A stretch of DNA of 64,000 bases. Origin: CADEER01 sp965216585 (GTDB lineage: Bacteria > Desulfobacterota > Binatia > HRBIN30 > CADEER01). Made by a program: the position numbers and the translations under genes. The stretch covers positions 1,116,001 through 1,180,000 of the forward strand of contig CBDCGC010000003.1 of assembly GCA_965216585.1 (NCBI GenBank), written 5' to 3'. Under the pieces are notes generated by a model. That model ran no database searches and had not been told where the DNA came from. It was given only the letters and a program-made list of their open reading frames with translations. Shown in pieces: positions 60,923 to 64,000 of the stretch; the stretch's first letter is position 1; each line of letters begins with the position of its first letter.

Positions 60923-61924
60923 CTACCAGCGCACCAGCGCCGACGCCCAGGTGAAGCCGGCGCCGAAGGCCACCAGACAGACCAGATCGCCCTCTTTCAA
61001 GCGCCCGTCCTCGAGCGCGTCGCAGAGGGCCAACGGAATCGTCGCCGCCGTCGTGTTGCCGAGCCGCTGGATGTTGTTGACCACCTTCTCTTCCGGAAAC
61101 TCGAGGGCTCCGGCGACCGCTTGATTGATGCGCAGATTGGCCTGGTGTGGCACCAGCAAATCCAGATCGTCGAGTGCGTAGCCGTTGGCGCCGAGTGCTT
61201 CGAGGATCGCCTCGGCCGAGCGCGTCACGGCGTGCTTGAAAACGTGCCGCCCCTGCATCTTGGGAAAAATCGCCGGGTCTTCGCCGTCGATCATGTCTTC
61301 GGTGAGACGCGTCGCCTGGCGTCCAGCCACACCTTCGAGCCAGAGTTTTTCGGCGTATTTGCCTTCCGAGTGCAGATGCGTCGACAGCACCACTCCGCGC
61401 TCGTCCTCACTGCGATCGAGCACCGCAGCGCCGGCGCCGTCGCCGAAGAGAACCGCCACCTGGCGGCCGCGCGTCGTGAAGTCGAGACCGGTCGAATGGA
61501 TCTCGCCGCCGACGAGAAGAATTTTCTCGTAGCGCCCGCACTGGAGAAAGGCATCCGCCGTGCTCAAACCGTAGAGAAAGCCGGTGCACTGGTTGCGCAC
61601 GTCGAAGGCCGGCACGCCGGAAATGCCCAACCGCTTCTGCATGACGCAGGCGCTGGACGGCATGTCGAAGTCGGGGCTCAACGTCGCGAACAAGATGCAA
61701 TCGATCTCTTCCGCAGCGACGCCGGCGCGCTCCAACGCCTGGCGCGCGGCGACGGCGCCGAGGTCGGCGGCCCCGGTACTCTCGGCGACGTGGCGGCGCG
61801 CGCGAATCCCCGAGCGCTGCTCGATCCACTCGTCACTGGTATCCATGCGCCCGGCGAGATCGTCGTTGGTGACGACGTTGTCGGGAACACAGCCGCCGAT
61901 CGACCGTATGCGCGTGCGAATCAT
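60923..61924 (-). CDS. fabH: 3-oxoacyl-ACP synthase III (KAS III)
   Basis: Starts fatty acid elongation by condensing acetyl-CoA or another primer with malonyl-ACP. 333 residues with the full catalytic triad: Cys113 in DVRNQCTGFLYGL, His260 in LVPHQANLRI and Asn290 in QRLGNTTAATIPLAL. N-terminus SIGGCVPDNVVTNDDLAGRM, then DTSDEWIEQRSGI, is classic FabH. It lies 1 bp after the second KAS III gene on the same strand. Confidence 0.94.
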   Translation of the reverse strand: MIRTRIRSIGGCVPDNVVTNDDLAGRMDTSDEWIEQRSGIRARRHVAESTGAADLGAVAARQALERAGVAAEEIDCILFATLSPDFDMPSSACVMQKRLGISGVPAFDVRNQCTGFLYGLSTADAFLQCGRYEKILLVGGEIHSTGLDFTTRGRQVAVLFGDGAGAAVLDRSEDERGVVLSTHLHSEGKYAEKLWLEGVAGRQATRLTEDMIDGEDPAIFPKMQGRHVFKHAVTRSAEAILEALGANGYALDDLDLLVPHQANLRINQAVAGALEFPEEKVVNNIQRLGNTTAATIPLALCDALEDGRLKEGDLVCLVAFGAGFTWASALVRW

Positions 61925-61925
61925 G

Positions 61926-62864
61926 TCAGTGAACCTTCACCACCGCGGCGCCCCAGGCGTAGCCGGCGCCGCAAGCGGCGAGACACACGCGCGCGCCGCT
62001 GCCGACGCGACCGGCCTTGCGCGCCTGATCGAGGGCCAGCGGCAGCGAAGCCGCGGTGAGATGGCCGTGCTCGGCACCGGCGACGAGCGATCGGTCGGCG
62101 GTCGCACCGAGCGCCCGCGCGGCGTCCTCGGCGACCTCGGGAAAGACGTGGCTCAAGACGAAGAGATCGACGCTCTCGCCATCGGCGACCGCCGCCTGCA
62201 ACGCTTCGCCGGCGATCTGCGGCAGCTTCTCGCGTCCGAAAGCGGCGACGTGGTCGCGGTCGATGCGCAGGTAGTGCCCACCGGCGCGGAAGTCGTCCAA
62301 CGTCATGCGGGTCGGATAACGCGCACTGGCGGGGAATTCACACCAGAAGCGATCGTAGTGTTGCCCATCGGTACCGCATACCACCGACTCGAGCGAGGCC
62401 ACACCGTCGCCGCGACCGATCGCCGCAACCGCACCACCGTCGCCGTAGAGTCGCGCGATCTCGAGACCGTCGTCAGAGTAGTCGAGAGCGGAAGAATGCA
62501 CCTCCGCCGCGGCGAGAAGTACGCGTTCGTACTTGCCAGCTTCGACCAGATCGTTGGCAACCGCCAGGCCGGTGAGAAAACCAGCGCACTGGCTGCGGAC
62601 GTCGAGTGCGCCGACCGTTTCACCGCCCAGCTTCTCCTGCAGAAAGCAGCCCGCACCGGGAAAGGTGACGTCGGGAGTCATGGTGGCGAAGACGATCATC
62701 TCGACCGAGGGCGCCGTCCACCCGGCCTCGGCGAACGCCCGCTCGACGCAGGCCATGGCCAGATCCGACGCGCCCGCCGGCGCCGCCAGCAAGGCGCGCT
62801 CGACCCCGCCGACCGAACGCAGCGGCGGCAGCTCGTGATCGAGGCCGAGAATGGATGCCGCCAT
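61926..62864 (-). CDS. KAS III-like beta-ketoacyl synthase with variant active site
   Basis: 312 residues, thiolase fold, about 30% shorter in the N-terminal cap than FabH. Cys93 in DVRSQCAGFLTGL and His239 in VLSHVFPEV are kept, but HQAN becomes HVFP and the catalytic Asn is His268 in EHGHLTAASLPLAL. A Cys-His-His set is known from some KAS III relatives that acylate or esterify rather than condense, so classical elongation is doubtful. Two bp after the membrane protein gene, 1 bp before fabH. Confidence 0.85.
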   Translation of the reverse strand: MAASILGLDHELPPLRSVGGVERALLAAPAGASDLAMACVERAFAEAGWTAPSVEMIVFATMTPDVTFPGAGCFLQEKLGGETVGALDVRSQCAGFLTGLAVANDLVEAGKYERVLLAAAEVHSSALDYSDDGLEIARLYGDGGAVAAIGRGDGVASLESVVCGTDGQHYDRFWCEFPASARYPTRMTLDDFRAGGHYLRIDRDHVAAFGREKLPQIAGEALQAAVADGESVDLFVLSHVFPEVAEDAARALGATADRSLVAGAEHGHLTAASLPLALDQARKAGRVGSGARVCLAACGAGYAWGAAVVKVH

Positions 62865-62866
62865 CG

Positions 62867-64000
62867 CTAGACCTTGCGGGGCAGTGCGATCTCCAGAGTC
62901 TTGCCCTGAAAGCGATGGCGAAAGCCGGCCGGCTTGACCGGCAGCTCGATGGTCGTCTTGAAATCGGGCGGGAACGCCGACGACACGGCGGCAATGCGCC
63001 GCACCTTTTCGTCGGTCACGCGGCCTTTGATGGTGAGCTGATCGCGGTTGAGCGCGATGTCGTAATCGTAGTCCGGCATCTCGTCCGCGACGCCGAGCTC
63101 CTCCTTGATCGCCGAAGGGGGAACGAGGCGCGGGAACTCGAGCTCGACCAGGCAGCCGTTGAGCTTCTCATGCACCCGGTAGACGTCGCCGTAGCGCCGT
63201 TCGCGTTCGAGCTTGTCGCCAAAGCGAGCGTCGGTAAAGCCGTCCTGGCCGACACTGCCCTGCGCCTCCGGCCGGCCGGTCATCGCCAGCACCGGCGCCG
63301 CCAACGGTACCAGCGGCAAGCCATAGGCGGCGGCGCGGTACTGGACCTCATCGGCGGGGGCGCCGCGAAAGCTCTCGCGCATGCGCCAGATCAGCTCGAT
63401 CGACGCCAACACCAGACCGAGGAAGAGCAACCACTTGAGCTGGTTGCTGAACACCGAGCGGCCGAGCACGACGGCGCCGCCGGCGGCCAGCAAGAGCGGG
63501 TAGAGAATCATGTTGTGCAACGCGTTCAGCCCGGTCGCGCCGGCGGCCGAGAAGAAGCGCGGATCGGCGACGGCGCGTTCGATGTCGCGCTTCTGTCCGT
63601 AGGGTAGCGCTCCGAGGATCGGCTGCGCCAGAGCGATGAGCAGCTTGCTCCACGACGGTTTGGCAACCCAGCCGCGATCGAGCTGCTCGACGGCGTGCTC
63701 GTACGGCATGTCGAGCTCGCCGGCAAAGCTCTTCTCCTCGGCCGCGGCAGGAGCCGGCGGCGCCGAGACCGGTTTTTCCACCGGGCCGGATTGAGCGGCC
63801 GGCGCTGGCGCCGCGGCAGCCGCCGGCGCGGCGGCGGCTGCCCCGGCTGATGCGTCAGCGGCAGGAGCTGCGGCGGCCGGCGCGGCATCGCCGTCGCCCC
63901 GACCGGGATTGAAGCGCGAAGGAAACGCATCCGGAAAGGTCGTACCGGGGTGCAGCTCGCGCGCCCGCTGGATGAGAACGTCCTCGGTTTCGGGGATATC
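62867..64000 (-). CDS. Membrane protein with C-terminal Hsp20/alpha-crystallin-like domain, N-terminus cut by window edge
   Basis: The reading frame is open from 62867 to the right edge with no stop, so the N-terminus lies outside. Visible: about 377 residues. First, a soluble part (RARELHPGTTFPDAFPSRFN), then an Ala/Pro linker, then DMPYEHAVEQLDRGW, two to three hydrophobic helices (ALHNMILYPLLLAAGGAVVL; LKWLLFLGLVLASIELIW). Finally a beta-rich domain (LVELEFPRLVPPSAIKEELG, YDYDIALNRDQLTIKG, FQGKTLEIALPRKV) that resembles an Hsp20/alpha-crystallin fold. Function unknown. The internal GTG at 63781 is not the true start. Confidence 0.75.
   Translation of the reverse strand, partial: DIPETEDVLIQRARELHPGTTFPDAFPSRFNPGRGDGDAAPAAAAPAADASAGAAAAAPAAAAAPAPAAQSGPVEKPVSAPPAPAAAEEKSFAGELDMPYEHAVEQLDRGWVAKPSWSKLLIALAQPILGALPYGQKRDIERAVADPRFFSAAGATGLNALHNMILYPLLLAAGGAVVLGRSVFSNQLKWLLFLGLVLASIELIWRMRESFRGAPADEVQYRAAAYGLPLVPLAAPVLAMTGRPEAQGSVGQDGFTDARFGDKLERERRYGDVYRVHEKLNGCLVELEFPRLVPPSAIKEELGVADEMPDYDYDIALNRDQLTIKGRVTDEKVRRIAAVSSAFPPDFKTTIELPVKPAGFRHRFQGKTLEIALPRKV

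Noticed and set aside
1..64000. tRNA, rRNA or riboswitch
   Set aside because: No cloverleaf, rRNA-conserved stretch or known aptamer core was seen in the intergenic regions by eye; a covariance-model search would be decisive.

Overview
The window reads as chromosomal DNA of a GC-rich, Gram-negative bacterium that makes lipopolysaccharide: it carries lpxA, lpxI, bamA, ompH/skp, lolC/E-lolD and lptD. The mix of genes fits a deltaproteobacteria-like lineage such as Binatota, Desulfobacterota or Myxococcota: a TtuA/TtuB tRNA thiolation set, HSD17B4-like dehydrogenases, secreted Thr/Pro/Arg-repeat proteins with dockerin-like heads, and Cys-rich 'DSDC' inserts. That placement is an inference from gene content only.

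Layout. 1-6317 (minus strand): outer-membrane biogenesis cluster lolC/E > lolD > bamA > ompH > lpxA > lpxI (lpxI cut by the left edge), with a short MITE-like inverted-repeat element between bamA and ompH. 6629-10090 (plus): a tRNA T-loop modification operon ttuB-ttuA-trmI, then a 5-formyl-THF cyclo-ligase-like gene and a small membrane protein. 10100-16180: accessory region holding REP-like hairpins, a three-copy 452-bp tandem array, and an IS3-family element whose orfB is split by an intact 2.4-kb IS21-family element flanked by a 5-bp target duplication. 16178-28305: a YkvA-like (DUF1232) protein, an XRE regulator, two large Thr/Pro/Arg-repeat secreted proteins, a DivK-like response regulator, and a four-gene operon of secreted paralogs that I cannot assign to a known family. 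28339-38343: divergent DprA-like protein, metallophosphoesterase, Nudix hydrolase, a catalytically dead TrpC paralog, thiI, two HSD17B4-like dehydrogenases, a YciI-like protein and an ABC-2 exporter pair. 38410-43151: a second operon of two more members of the same secreted family, then an FG-GAP lipoprotein. 43217-47858: heterodimeric ABC exporter and a lipoprotein aminopeptidase. 47848-64000 (minus): a dense run (partial Hsp20-like membrane protein, two KAS III enzymes, rimI, argS, SPOR protein, trpE-G-D-C-F-B-A, folC, lptD), mostly separated by short gaps or overlaps.

The most unusual content is the six-member secreted family (20285-25278 and 38708-41374). Its members share an N-terminal FPK-type motif, a W/Q-rich core, an NEFEQ segment and, in most copies, a C-terminus ending in a D-x-I-x-L-P-like motif. 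Both operons share an upstream TTTTCCGCTTGACA element with a 17-bp promoter spacer, and both end in strong hairpin terminators. Other points of interest are the complete TtuB/TtuA/TrmI cluster, the nested insertion sequences, the 452-bp array, the degenerate IGPS paralog, and a second KAS III in which the catalytic Asn is replaced by His.
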